In this document: piece after piece, positions 30,816 through 39,220 of the stretch | How positions within the stretch are numbered: position 1 is the stretch's first letter | How the letters are laid out: every line of letters starts with the position of its first letter | NCBI GenBank assembly: GCA_902587435.1 | Contig: CACILF010000005.1 | Location: 1-64,000 of the forward strand | Length of the DNA: 64,000 bases | Origin: an uncultured Pelagibacteraceae bacterium | GTDB lineage: Bacteria > Pseudomonadota > Alphaproteobacteria > Pelagibacterales > Pelagibacteraceae | Reading direction: 5' to 3' | The notes under the pieces: model-generated | The model's input: only the letters and a program-made list of their open reading frames with translations | Databases searched by the model: none | Told to the model about the DNA's origin: nothing | Position numbers and translations under genes: made by a program

Positions 30816-32150
30816 TTACTGTCCATACAAGACAGTTGGTAACCATAGTACAATTTTTGGAAATATTATTATAATTACTAAACCAATTACCTGGAGAACC
30901 ATAAATTGCATCATTCCTAGATAAATATCTTTTAAATCCCATTCTGGAACAACACCTTTTAAGAAATATGCTGATAAGGCTACGGGGGGCGAAAGCCAGG
31001 CGGTTTGTAAATTAACGGCAACTAATATTGCAAACCATGTCAAATTGAAACCTAGAGCTTCAATTAATGGTAAAATTATTGGAACTATAATCATTACAAT
31101 TGGAACCCATTCAAGAGGCCAACCTAAAAGAAAAATTACACCCATAACTATAGCTAAAATTAAATATCTATTCATTTCTAATGATAATAAAAATTCTGTA
31201 AGTAGCATTGGCGTTCCTAGACGAGCAAATACTGCGCCAAAAAAATTAGAGGCAGCAACTAGAACCATAATTAATGCAGAAATTTCTAATGTTTTAACTA
31301 AAGCATCTTGTAATTTTGACAGAGTTAATTTTTTATAGGCAAGTGATAATAATAATGCTCCCATTGCACCACAACCAGCGGCCTCTGTTGGTGTAGCAAA
31401 TCCCAAAAGAATACTTCCAAGAGCAGAAAAAACTAATGCGGCAGGTGGTACTAGACCAAGGAAAAATTCTATCCAAACATCTTTCATGCTTTTGGCTCTC
31501 ATATCTTCGGGTAATGGTGGACCTAATGTTGGATCCATCATGCATCTTATTGTTGTATAAGCAGCATATAAACTAGCTAATAATATTCCAGGAAGAATAG
31601 CTGCTGCAAATAAATCTATTACTGGTATTTCCATTATTGGGCCCATAACGACAAGCATAATACTAGGAGGAATTAATATTCCTAAAGTACCTCCTGCGGT
31701 AATAGTTCCTGCTGCCAACCTAACATTGTATCCTGATCTATTCATTGATTTAGCTGCCATAATTCCTAAAATTGTTACTGAAGCACCTACTATACCTGTT
31801 GCTGCAGCAAAAATTACTGAAACAAAAAGAACAGCGTAATAAAGAGATCCTCTGACTTTTGCCAACATTAACTGGAAAGCTGAAAATAGTCTTTCCATTA
31901 ATCCTGCTTGCTCCATCATAATACCCATAAAAACAAAGAGCGGTACGGCGGCCAATGTTTGTTCGGTCATAACCATAGAGAACTGCAAGGTCATCAAATA
32001 AAAAACAAGTTTTCCAAAACCTAAATAACCAAAAACAAAACCTAAAAATATTAAAGTGAAAGAAATTGGAAAACCAACAAATATAGAAAAAAGCATTACT
32101 CCAATTAAAATAAAACCTAATATGGCTGGATCAATAAATTCAGCAATCAT
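30816..32150 (-). CDS. dctM: TRAP transporter large membrane subunit (DctM type)
   Basis: A 444-residue membrane protein with about 12 segments, the ion-coupled translocating subunit of a TRAP transporter. FVFMGIMMEQAGL, TGIVGASVTILGIMAAK, GTLGILIPPSIMLVVMG and GFATPTEAAGCGAMGAL are DctM signatures. The start overlaps dctQ by 4 nt. Together with DctQ and DctP it imports a small organic anion. Confidence 0.95.
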   Translation of the reverse strand: MIAEFIDPAILGFILIGVMLFSIFVGFPISFTLIFLGFVFGYLGFGKLVFYLMTLQFSMVMTEQTLAAVPLFVFMGIMMEQAGLMERLFSAFQLMLAKVRGSLYYAVLFVSVIFAAATGIVGASVTILGIMAAKSMNRSGYNVRLAAGTITAGGTLGILIPPSIMLVVMGPIMEIPVIDLFAAAILPGILLASLYAAYTTIRCMMDPTLGPPLPEDMRAKSMKDVWIEFFLGLVPPAALVFSALGSILLGFATPTEAAGCGAMGALLLSLAYKKLTLSKLQDALVKTLEISALIMVLVAASNFFGAVFARLGTPMLLTEFLLSLEMNRYLILAIVMGVIFLLGWPLEWVPIVMIIVPIILPLIEALGFNLTWFAILVAVNLQTAWLSPPVALSAYFLKGVVPEWDLKDIYLGMMQFMVLQVIGLVIIIIFPKIVLWLPTVLYGQ

Positions 32151-32758
32151 TCGTCACCTGGCCACTTTCCTCTAGTCATTGCATAATAGCTTTTAAGAAG
32201 CTCTGAGACTCCTTGAACTAATAAGAAAACAATACCAAACCATAAACATGATTTTATGGGCCACATATATGGCATCCATGTTGTATCCATGCCTCTTTCA
32301 CCTCTCATTATTGACTCCTGAAGGAAACCAGTGGTCATATATAAGAAAACTAATAATCCTGGAAAATAAAATAAAATATATAAAGTAAAATCAATTAGAC
32401 CTTGATTTTTCTTTTTAAAATTTCTGTATAAAAAATCTGCTCTTATATGAACTCCTTTTGAGAGCGCATAACCAGCACCTAACATAAATAAAGCACCATA
32501 AAGAAATCTGCTAATATCGTAGGCCCAAATTGTAGGAGCTAAAAATAATTTTCTTGCAAAGACTTCGTACGTCATTGCCAAAATTAATGGCATTAAAATC
32601 CAACAAACTACATTGCCTGTTATCTTGCTAAATTTATCTATTGTAGTAATAGATTTTGCCATCCATTTAGGCATATCATCTGGCATTTTGCCTAAGCCAC
32701 CTCTTCTCTCGGCAATCATTTCATCTGAAATATCTAATTTACCTGGTTCGTCTGCCAT
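32147..32758 (-). CDS. dctQ: TRAP transporter small membrane subunit (DctQ type)
   Basis: A 203-residue protein with a charged N-terminal extension (about 1-40) and four membrane segments. FARKLFLAPTIWAYDISRFL and GVHIRADFLYR are DctQ-family features. An AAGGA ribosome-binding site lies just before the ATG. It is preceded by a strong hairpin terminator separating it from dctP. Confidence 0.93.
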   Translation of the reverse strand: MADEPGKLDISDEMIAERRGGLGKMPDDMPKWMAKSITTIDKFSKITGNVVCWILMPLILAMTYEVFARKLFLAPTIWAYDISRFLYGALFMLGAGYALSKGVHIRADFLYRNFKKKNQGLIDFTLYILFYFPGLLVFLYMTTGFLQESIMRGERGMDTTWMPYMWPIKSCLWFGIVFLLVQGVSELLKSYYAMTRGKWPGDE

Positions 32759-32767
32759 AAAGTCCTT

Positions 32768-32803
32768 AAAAAAAATAAAGCGGACTTTGTATAAGTCCGC
32801 TTT
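32768..32803 (-). terminator. Intra-operon Rho-independent terminator between dctP and dctQ
   Basis: Perfect 11-bp arms at 32777-32787 and 32793-32803 (AAAGCGGACTT / AAGTCCGCTTT) with a 5-nt loop, followed in the minus direction by A and eight T residues (32775-32768). It is 37 nt downstream of dctP and ends 9 nt before the dctQ start. The likely role is partial termination, giving more binding protein than membrane subunits. Confidence 0.88.
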
Positions 32804-32839
32804 ATTATAAATTGATTATAGTTTTAAATTAAAACTATA

Positions 32840-33934
32840 TTACTTCAATGTTGCTGCGTGAGCCATTCCTAGCTTCGCATTTGACATTTGAGCACCACTC
32901 CAGAATGGAACAGCAATATCTGCAAATTCCTTCATAGAAGTATAAACTTCATTAAAGAATGCATTATCTTTTGCATTTTTATTTAAAGTTGCTTTTGCAG
33001 CTGCCATATATTCTGTGAAATAATCAGAAGGAGTATCTTCTAATATAACTCCATGCTTAGTTGTTAACTCAGCAAGTGCTTTTCCATTTTCATAGATTCT
33101 GTAGCTTAAAGATTTAGCTAATGAAGCGTTTGCTGCTACTTCTAATGATTTTTTCTCATGAGCGCTTAAACTATTATAAGTTTTACCAGTCATATAAAAG
33201 TCAGCATTTACCACTACTTGGTGTAAACCTTGTAAGTAATAGTGCTTAAGAACTTTTTGGAAACCAAATACTAGATCTGGTTTTGGACAACACCACTCTG
33301 CTGCATCAATTGTTCCAGCTTGTAGAGCAGGTAGAATGTCTCCACCTCCCATAGCTACAGATGCTATACCGATGTCCTTGTAAGTTTGTCCTGGAATTCC
33401 CGGAGGAGTTCTAAATTTATATTTTCTAAAGTCAGCCATATTTTTAATTGGCTTTGGAAACCAACCTAAAGCCTCAGGTCCAACTGGTTGAAGCATAAAT
33501 CCTTTTATGTCTCTTCCCATTTCTTTCCATAATCGGTCGTATAACTCTTTACCACCACCATATTGGAACCATGATAAGAAAGCTATATTGTCAATACCAA
33601 CTCCGCCACCAGCTACTGGCGAACCAAATAACATTGCTGCAGGATGATCACCAGACCAATAGTGTGTCCAAGCGAAACCGCAGTCAATCAAACCTTTGTC
33701 TACAGCGTCTAGAGTTTCTTTAACTCCAACTACTGTTCCAGCAGGCATGATTTCAAATTTTAGTGACCCACCTGTCAAAGCAGTTACTGTGTCTGTGAAG
33801 TCTTTTAACATAACAACTTCATCAGCTTTAGCACTGATAACAGTTTGGCACTTTAATGTTTTTGCTGCATTAGCACTAGTTGCAAAACCAAGAACTAAAG
33901 AAACAGCAAATATCATTGAAATGATTTTTTTCAT
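32840..33934 (-). CDS. dctP: TRAP transporter substrate-binding protein (DctP/TakP type)
   Basis: A 364-residue periplasmic binding protein with a signal peptide (cut after about residue 23, SANAA). The ligand-site block ALQAGTIDAAEWCCPKPDL followed by FQKVLKHYYLQG resembles the TakP subgroup that binds 2-oxoacids and other monocarboxylates. PGIPGQTYKDIGI supplies the conserved arginine region. RBS is AGAGGGA. First gene of the dctPQM unit. The actual substrate is unknown; a sulfonate is possible given the island 8 kb away, but this is only inference. Confidence 0.93.
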   Translation of the reverse strand: MKKIISMIFAVSLVLGFATSANAAKTLKCQTVISAKADEVVMLKDFTDTVTALTGGSLKFEIMPAGTVVGVKETLDAVDKGLIDCGFAWTHYWSGDHPAAMLFGSPVAGGGVGIDNIAFLSWFQYGGGKELYDRLWKEMGRDIKGFMLQPVGPEALGWFPKPIKNMADFRKYKFRTPPGIPGQTYKDIGIASVAMGGGDILPALQAGTIDAAEWCCPKPDLVFGFQKVLKHYYLQGLHQVVVNADFYMTGKTYNSLSAHEKKSLEVAANASLAKSLSYRIYENGKALAELTTKHGVILEDTPSDYFTEYMAAAKATLNKNAKDNAFFNEVYTSMKEFADIAVPFWSGAQMSNAKLGMAHAATLK

Positions 33935-33994
33935 TATAATTTCCCTCTGTTTGTTTTTTTAAAAAATCAAGTGTCTCAAAAATAAAAATTTAAA

Positions 33995-34020
33995 ACAAGT
34001 AGAATTATTTAAATTCTTGT
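33995..34020. promoter_or_regulatory. Imperfect inverted repeat in the dctP/GMC divergent region
   Basis: ACAAG-TAG-AATT (from 33995) faces AATTCTTGT (to 34020), an inverted repeat interrupted by three bases. It sits midway in the 147-bp gap between divergent dctP and the GMC oxidoreductase gene, where an operator would be expected. Sequence only; no matching regulator is in the window. Confidence 0.3.
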
Positions 34021-34081
34021 CACAATTATCACTGGTAATACTGGAATTTTTGATTTTAAGCATTATAAACATTCTAAACTA

Positions 34082-35686
34082 ATGGATAATTTTGATTTTA
34101 TAATTATTGGAGCTGGGTCCGCTGGCTGTGTACTGGCAAACAGACTATCAGCAAACCCAAATAATAAAATTTTACTTCTTGAAGCTGGAGGAAAAGATAC
34201 TAATCCTTGGATACACATTCCTGGGGGTTATTTTAAAACTATGCATAATCCAAAAACTGATTGGTGCTTTAACACCGAGAAAGAACCAAATTGTAATAAT
34301 AGAGAAATGGTTTATCCAAGAGGCAAAACTTTAGGTGGAAGTTCGTCAATAAATGGAATGCTCTATATAAGAGGACAATCAAATGATTATAATTATTGGA
34401 GACAACTAGGCAATGTTGGATGGTCTTGGGAAGATGTATTACCCTACTTCAAAAAATCTGAGGACTTTCAATTTGGAGAAAATGAGTTTCATGGTTCTGG
34501 TGGACCTATTAAAGTTGAAAAAATTAGAGCGACTTTTAAAGTTTTAGATTTATTTTTACAAGCCGCAGAAGAGTTTGGATACAAAAAAACTGAAGATTTC
34601 AATACTGGAAATAATGAAGGTATGGGTTATTTTCCTTTTACCGTAAAAAATGGTTTTAGATGTAGTACAGCTGTTGGTTATTTAAATCCTGTAAAAAATA
34701 GAAAAAATTTAAAAGTTATTACTAATGCTCATATTAAAAATATTAATTTTGAAAATAAAAAAGCTACAACTGTCAATTATTGGATTAATAGTGAATTATT
34801 TTCTGTCAAAGCAAATAAAGAAATAATTTTAAGTGCTGGAACAATAGGCTCACCACATATTTTACAAGCCTCTGGAATTGGTCCTGGCAAACTTTTAAAA
34901 GATAATAATATTGAAGTAATTAAAGATCATTCTGACGTTGGTTCAAATCTTACAGATCATTTAATGCTAAGACCAGTTTATAAAATAAAAAACTTAGAAA
35001 CATTAAACGATATTTATTACAGTATTCCAAAAAAAATACTAACAGGATTAAAATTTTTATTATTTAGAAAAGGACCTTTAACAGTTGGGGCAAGTTATGC
35101 TTGTGGCTTTATTAAAAGTGACCCTCATCTTGAAACTCCTAATTTACAGTTTCATATATCCCCAGCAAGTACAGATGTATTAGGAAAAGCATCATTACAT
35201 AGGTTTCCAGCATTTACTCCTACTATAACTAATGTGAGGCCGACAAGTAGAGGTTCAATTGAATTAAAATCTCCAGACACAAGAGTATCACCAAAAATTA
35301 AAATGAATTATTTATCAACAGAAGAAGATAGAGAGATTGCAGGAAAATCTTTAAAAATTGTCCGTAACATCGTAATGAATTCAAAAGCATATAAAGAATA
35401 TGAACCTGAAGAATTAAGACCTGGAATTAATATTACTGATAATGAAGAACTTGCTACAGAAGCTGGGAAGTTTGCTAATACTATATTTCATCCAGTTAGC
35501 ACATGTAGAATGGGAAAAGATGAGAGAGCTGTAGTTAGCGATAGACTTGTTGCTCATGGTTTATCTAACTTGAGAATTGTAGATGCATCGGTTATGCCTC
35601 ACATAACATCAGGAAATACTAATGCACCAACTATTATGATTGCTGAAAAAGCAGCAGACATGATAATAGAAGATAGTAAATCATGA
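34082..35686 (+). CDS. GMC-family FAD-dependent alcohol/choline-type dehydrogenase
   Basis: A 534-residue flavoprotein. The N-terminal FAD motif IIGAGSAGCVLANRLS is followed by the GMC signature GGSSSINGMLYIRGQ. A second GMC block reads LSAGTIGSPHILQASGIGP, and the C-terminal catalytic region has FHPVSTCRMG and GNTNAPTIMIAEK. Members oxidise choline and other primary alcohols, so the BetA name is not assured. Divergent from the TRAP operon and overlapping terC by 4 nt. Confidence 0.93.
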   Translation: MDNFDFIIIGAGSAGCVLANRLSANPNNKILLLEAGGKDTNPWIHIPGGYFKTMHNPKTDWCFNTEKEPNCNNREMVYPRGKTLGGSSSINGMLYIRGQSNDYNYWRQLGNVGWSWEDVLPYFKKSEDFQFGENEFHGSGGPIKVEKIRATFKVLDLFLQAAEEFGYKKTEDFNTGNNEGMGYFPFTVKNGFRCSTAVGYLNPVKNRKNLKVITNAHIKNINFENKKATTVNYWINSELFSVKANKEIILSAGTIGSPHILQASGIGPGKLLKDNNIEVIKDHSDVGSNLTDHLMLRPVYKIKNLETLNDIYYSIPKKILTGLKFLLFRKGPLTVGASYACGFIKSDPHLETPNLQFHISPASTDVLGKASLHRFPAFTPTITNVRPTSRGSIELKSPDTRVSPKIKMNYLSTEEDREIAGKSLKIVRNIVMNSKAYKEYEPEELRPGINITDNEELATEAGKFANTIFHPVSTCRMGKDERAVVSDRLVAHGLSNLRIVDASVMPHITSGNTNAPTIMIAEKAADMIIEDSKS

Positions 35687-36258
35687 GTGAACAAATAATT
35701 ATTTTTTCCCAAATAGTATTCATCGATCTAGTTTTAGCTGGAGATAATGCAATTATAATTGGAATGGTTGCTTCGCAATTCCCTCCTGATCAAAGAAAAA
35801 AAATTATTTTTTGGGGAATTGGCGCAGCTGTAATTTTAAGAATTATATTAACTCTTCTTACTGCTTATTTATTACAAATAACAGGCATAAGATTAATTGG
35901 TGGTCTAGCACTGCTATACATCTGTTATAAACTTTATACTGATGTAATTAAAAAACCTTCGAAAGATAATGAAAAAATAAAAGTAGATAATTCTAGTTTT
36001 TGGAAAGCTATATGGACAGTTTTAATTGCAGATTTTACAATGAGTCTTGATAACGTATTGGGAGTTGCCGGCGCTGCGAAAGATCATTATGGACTTCTTG
36101 TTTTTGGTCTAGTTTTATCTATAGCTTTGATGGCAACTGCTGCAACTTTAATATCTGGATGGATTAAAAAATATACTTGGATTGGTTGGATTGGATTATT
36201 AGCAATACTAGCAGTGGCAATTGAATTGATCTATACTGATTTAAAACTATTCTTATAA
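35683..36258 (+). CDS. TerC/YjbE-family integral membrane protein
   Basis: A 191-residue protein with about seven membrane segments. The family hallmark DLVLAGDNAIIIG near residue 12 and DFTMSLDNVLGVAGA near 110 carry paired acidic residues thought to bind metal ions. Relatives are linked to Mn2+ export or tellurite resistance. Its ATG overlaps the GMC stop (ATGA), so it is cotranscribed, though the functional link is unclear. Confidence 0.88.
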   Translation: MSEQIIIFSQIVFIDLVLAGDNAIIIGMVASQFPPDQRKKIIFWGIGAAVILRIILTLLTAYLLQITGIRLIGGLALLYICYKLYTDVIKKPSKDNEKIKVDNSSFWKAIWTVLIADFTMSLDNVLGVAGAAKDHYGLLVFGLVLSIALMATAATLISGWIKKYTWIGWIGLLAILAVAIELIYTDLKLFL

Positions 36259-36260
36259 AA

Positions 36261-37028
36261 ATGTATTTAAAAAAATATAATTTAAAAAATAAATATGCAC
36301 TAGTAACGGGAGCTGGCAAAGGTTTGGGTAGAGCTTGTGCGATTGCTCTTGCTGAGGCAGGATGTAATTTGATTATTATTAGTCGAACAAAAAAAGACCT
36401 TGATAATGTTTCAAAAATTATAAAGAAATTAAAGGTAAAATGTAAATCTTATACATGTGATGTTACAAATTATAATGAAATCAAAACTATAATAAACAAG
36501 CAACCAAGAATTGATATTTTGGTTAATAATGCTGGAAATAATATCCCTGAACACTTTACAAAAGTTAAAACAAAAAATATGGAATATCTTGTTAAGGTTA
36601 ATACTATAGCTACATTTAATATTGCCCAATTATGTGCAATCAAAATGATGAAATTAAAAAATCGTAAGAAAGTTGGAGGTTCTATTATTAACATGTCATC
36701 TCAAATGGGACATGTCGGAGGACCAATAAGAAGTGTCTATAATATGAATAAATGGGGCTTAGAAGGTCTAACAAAAGGTATGGCTGTAGACCTAGCAAAA
36801 TACAATATAAGAGTAAATGCAGTGGCGCCAACATTTGTCGTTACCCCAATGACAAAAAAATTTCTGAAAAATAAAAAGTTTAAAAAAGAAACTTTAAATA
36901 ACATTCCACTTGGTAGATTTGCAGAAATGTCAGAAATAGCATCTACCGTTGTTTTTTTAGCATCTGACGCTGCTTCAATGATTCATGGAACTTCTATATT
37001 AGTAGATGGCGGATGGACAGCAAAATAA
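36261..37028 (+). CDS. Short-chain dehydrogenase/reductase (SDR)
   Basis: A 255-residue classical SDR. TGAGKGLGRA is the NAD(P) motif, NNAGNN the structural motif, and a Ser (NMSSQMG) and YNMNK complete the catalytic set. The C terminus SMIHGTSILVDGGW is typical. Similar enzymes are called gluconate 5-dehydrogenase or 3-oxoacyl reductase, but the substrate is not determined. Its end overlaps the next gene by 16 nt. Confidence 0.9.
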   Translation: MYLKKYNLKNKYALVTGAGKGLGRACAIALAEAGCNLIIISRTKKDLDNVSKIIKKLKVKCKSYTCDVTNYNEIKTIINKQPRIDILVNNAGNNIPEHFTKVKTKNMEYLVKVNTIATFNIAQLCAIKMMKLKNRKKVGGSIINMSSQMGHVGGPIRSVYNMNKWGLEGLTKGMAVDLAKYNIRVNAVAPTFVVTPMTKKFLKNKKFKKETLNNIPLGRFAEMSEIASTVVFLASDAASMIHGTSILVDGGWTAK

Positions 37029-37819
37029 TTAAATTTTTTTTACTAATTTTTTTTATTTCGTTTAAATCTTATGCTGTTGAGTTTAATGGTAAATTTATTC
37101 AAGGACATTACATTATAGGTAAAACTGATCCAAATTCTACTGTCACCATAGATAAAATAAATGTGAAAGTTTCTAAAGATGGATATTTTGCATTTGGATT
37201 AGATAGAGAAAGAAAGTATGACGTTGTAATAAAAATTAAAAAAGATGGAAATACAAATAAAATTATTAAAAAAGTTCAAAAAAGAAAATATAATATCCAA
37301 AGAATTGATGGACTTGAAGAAAAAAAAGTAACTCCTCCTGAAGAAGTCTATGAAAGAATTAAAAATGAAAATAAACTTATCGCTGAAGCAAGAGAGATAA
37401 ATTCAGACTTAGATTTTTTTAAGAACAAATTCATTTTGCCACTAGAAAATGCAATAATTACTGGTGTATATGGAAGCCAAAGAATATTAAATGGTAAACC
37501 TCGCTGGCCACATTATGGAATTGATTTTGCCGGCGACCTTGGAACGCCAATAAAAGCTATGGCAGACGGCATTGTTACATTAGCAGAAAACGATTTATAT
37601 TTTACAGGTGCAACTTTAATTTTTGATCACGGTCATGGGATCTCAACTTTATATATGCATTTAGATGAAATCTTTGTTGAAAAGGGTGATATCGTAAAAC
37701 AAGGAGATGTTATTGGTACAGTTGGATCAAGTGGTAGATCTACAGGTCCACATTTAGACGTAAGATTAAATTGGTTTGGAACAAGACTAGATCCAGCAAC
37801 TGTTTTGGATATAAACTAA
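37013..37819 (+). CDS. M23-family (LytM-like) peptidase
   Basis: A 268-residue protein with a signal peptide (about 1-21) and a C-terminal LytM domain (about 150-265), acting on peptidoglycan in the periplasm. HYGIDFAG supplies the first His and Asp metal ligands and YMHLDE a catalytic His. The usual GPHLHFE box reads GPHLDVR, so the third metal ligand is Asp rather than His. An Asp at this place also occurs in other proteobacterial M23 proteins as far as I recall, so activity is not ruled out. It starts inside the SDR gene. Confidence 0.88.
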   Translation: MDSKIIKFFLLIFFISFKSYAVEFNGKFIQGHYIIGKTDPNSTVTIDKINVKVSKDGYFAFGLDRERKYDVVIKIKKDGNTNKIIKKVQKRKYNIQRIDGLEEKKVTPPEEVYERIKNENKLIAEAREINSDLDFFKNKFILPLENAIITGVYGSQRILNGKPRWPHYGIDFAGDLGTPIKAMADGIVTLAENDLYFTGATLIFDHGHGISTLYMHLDEIFVEKGDIVKQGDVIGTVGSSGRSTGPHLDVRLNWFGTRLDPATVLDIN

Positions 37820-38970
37820 TGGGTCTTCATTTTTCCAAAGAAGAATTTGCATCAAGAAAATCAAAAGTTTTAAAATCAATGAAAGAACAAAATATAGATG
37901 CTCTACTTATGTTTAGACAAGAGTCTATGTATTGGCTAACTGGTTACGACACATTTGGCTATGTTTTTTTTCAAACTTTAATCCTAGATCAAAAGGGAAA
38001 TATTCTATTATTAACTAGAGCACCTGACTTAAGACAAGCACAAAATACATCCAATATAGAAGATATAAGAATATGGGTTGATAAAGATGGATCGAATCCA
38101 ACTAATGATCTTAAAATTATTTTAGACGAATTAAATCTAAAAGGAAAAAAGCTAGGAATTGAATATGAAGCTTACGGGCTTACAGGACGAAATGCATTAA
38201 GATTAAATAAATCTTTAGAAGATTACTGTTCAATAGAAGATCAATCAGAATTAATTACTAAATTAAGAGTAGTAAAATCAAAAGAAGAAATCGTTTATGT
38301 AAGAAAAGCTGCTGAGCTTGCAGACAAAGCTTTGGACGAAGCTTGTAAACATGCGAAAGCTGGAGTTAGTGAGTCTAAAATATTAGCTGAAATGAATAGA
38401 GTTATATTTGAAGGAGGCGGAGACTATCCTGCAAATGAATTTATAATTGGTTCAGGAGATAATGCTTTACTTTGTAGGTATCAAGCAGAGAAAAAAATAT
38501 TACAAAATACAGATCAATTAAGTATTGAGTGGGCTGGTACTTATAGACATTATCATTCGGCAATGTTCAGAACTATGCCCATTGGTAAAGCCGACTCTAA
38601 ACATCATAAAATGCATGATGCATGTCTTGAAGCATTAAAAAATTGTGAAAATAAATTAAAACCAGGAAATAATATAGGTGAAGTTTTTGACGTACACGCA
38701 AAAACTTTTGATGATCTTGGATATAATAAATCAAGAATGAATGCTTGTGGGTATTCTTTAGGAAATACTTTTTCTCCAAATTGGATGGATTGGCCAATGC
38801 TTTATACTGGTAATCCTTATTTAATAAAGCCTGGTAATATATTTTTTATGCACATGATTTTAATGGACTCTGAAAATCAACTAGCAATGAATTTAGGTGA
38901 AACATACCTTGTTACAGATAATGGGAATGAACGTTTGGGTAAGCGAAAATTAGATTTGATTATTCTTTAA
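37819..38970 (+). CDS. M24-fold hydrolase lacking metal ligands (creatinase/ectoine hydrolase-like)
   Basis: 383 residues if started at the ATG that overlaps the previous stop (TAATG); an in-frame ATG 48 nt upstream lies inside the M23 gene and is less likely. It has an N-terminal creatinase domain (about 1-135) and a pita-bread domain. The five M24 metal positions are mostly replaced: E237 in SIEWAGTY, A248 in HSAMFRT, Y312 in CGYSLG and H345 in FFMHMIL, with only E361 retained. This pattern fits metal-independent members such as creatinase and EutD/DoeA ectoine hydrolase better than Xaa-Pro peptidases. No doeB partner is seen nearby. Confidence 0.8.
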   Translation: MGLHFSKEEFASRKSKVLKSMKEQNIDALLMFRQESMYWLTGYDTFGYVFFQTLILDQKGNILLLTRAPDLRQAQNTSNIEDIRIWVDKDGSNPTNDLKIILDELNLKGKKLGIEYEAYGLTGRNALRLNKSLEDYCSIEDQSELITKLRVVKSKEEIVYVRKAAELADKALDEACKHAKAGVSESKILAEMNRVIFEGGGDYPANEFIIGSGDNALLCRYQAEKKILQNTDQLSIEWAGTYRHYHSAMFRTMPIGKADSKHHKMHDACLEALKNCENKLKPGNNIGEVFDVHAKTFDDLGYNKSRMNACGYSLGNTFSPNWMDWPMLYTGNPYLIKPGNIFFMHMILMDSENQLAMNLGETYLVTDNGNERLGKRKLDLIIL

Positions 38971-39170
38971 TTAAGACTTTTTCTAATATCTTCTTCACAT
39001 TGTTTCTTCACTAAATCTTTATCAAAATTAGTTGTGTTTTGTTTTTTAGCTAAAACACAGGCAGAGATTGCTTTATTAATATTGAAATCTTTATAATTAT
39101 GTCTAGCAAAATATAATAAAATTGAAGCGATAATTATAAATATTATGTAATTTAGTATTTTTTTATTCAT
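38967..39170 (-). CDS. 67-residue membrane-anchored hypothetical protein
   Basis: One N-terminal membrane segment (about 6-22) is followed by a soluble part with two cysteines (ACVLAKKQ and KKQCEEDIRK). The stop overlaps the convergent M24 gene by 4 nt and the start is divergent from the thiolase gene. No family recognised. Codon use resembles its neighbours and the topology is plausible, so I treat it as probably real. Confidence 0.6.
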   Translation of the reverse strand: MNKKILNYIIFIIIASILLYFARHNYKDFNINKAISACVLAKKQNTTNFDKDLVKKQCEEDIRKSLN

Positions 39171-39220
39171 CTTAAAATTAATAACTATATTATATACTAA
39201 TAATTGTGTAATGAATAATT

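Noticed and set aside
37771-37818. Upstream in-frame ATG for the M24 protein
   Set aside because: It lies inside the M23 peptidase gene; the ATG at 37819 overlaps the stop as TAATG, the pattern used throughout this region.
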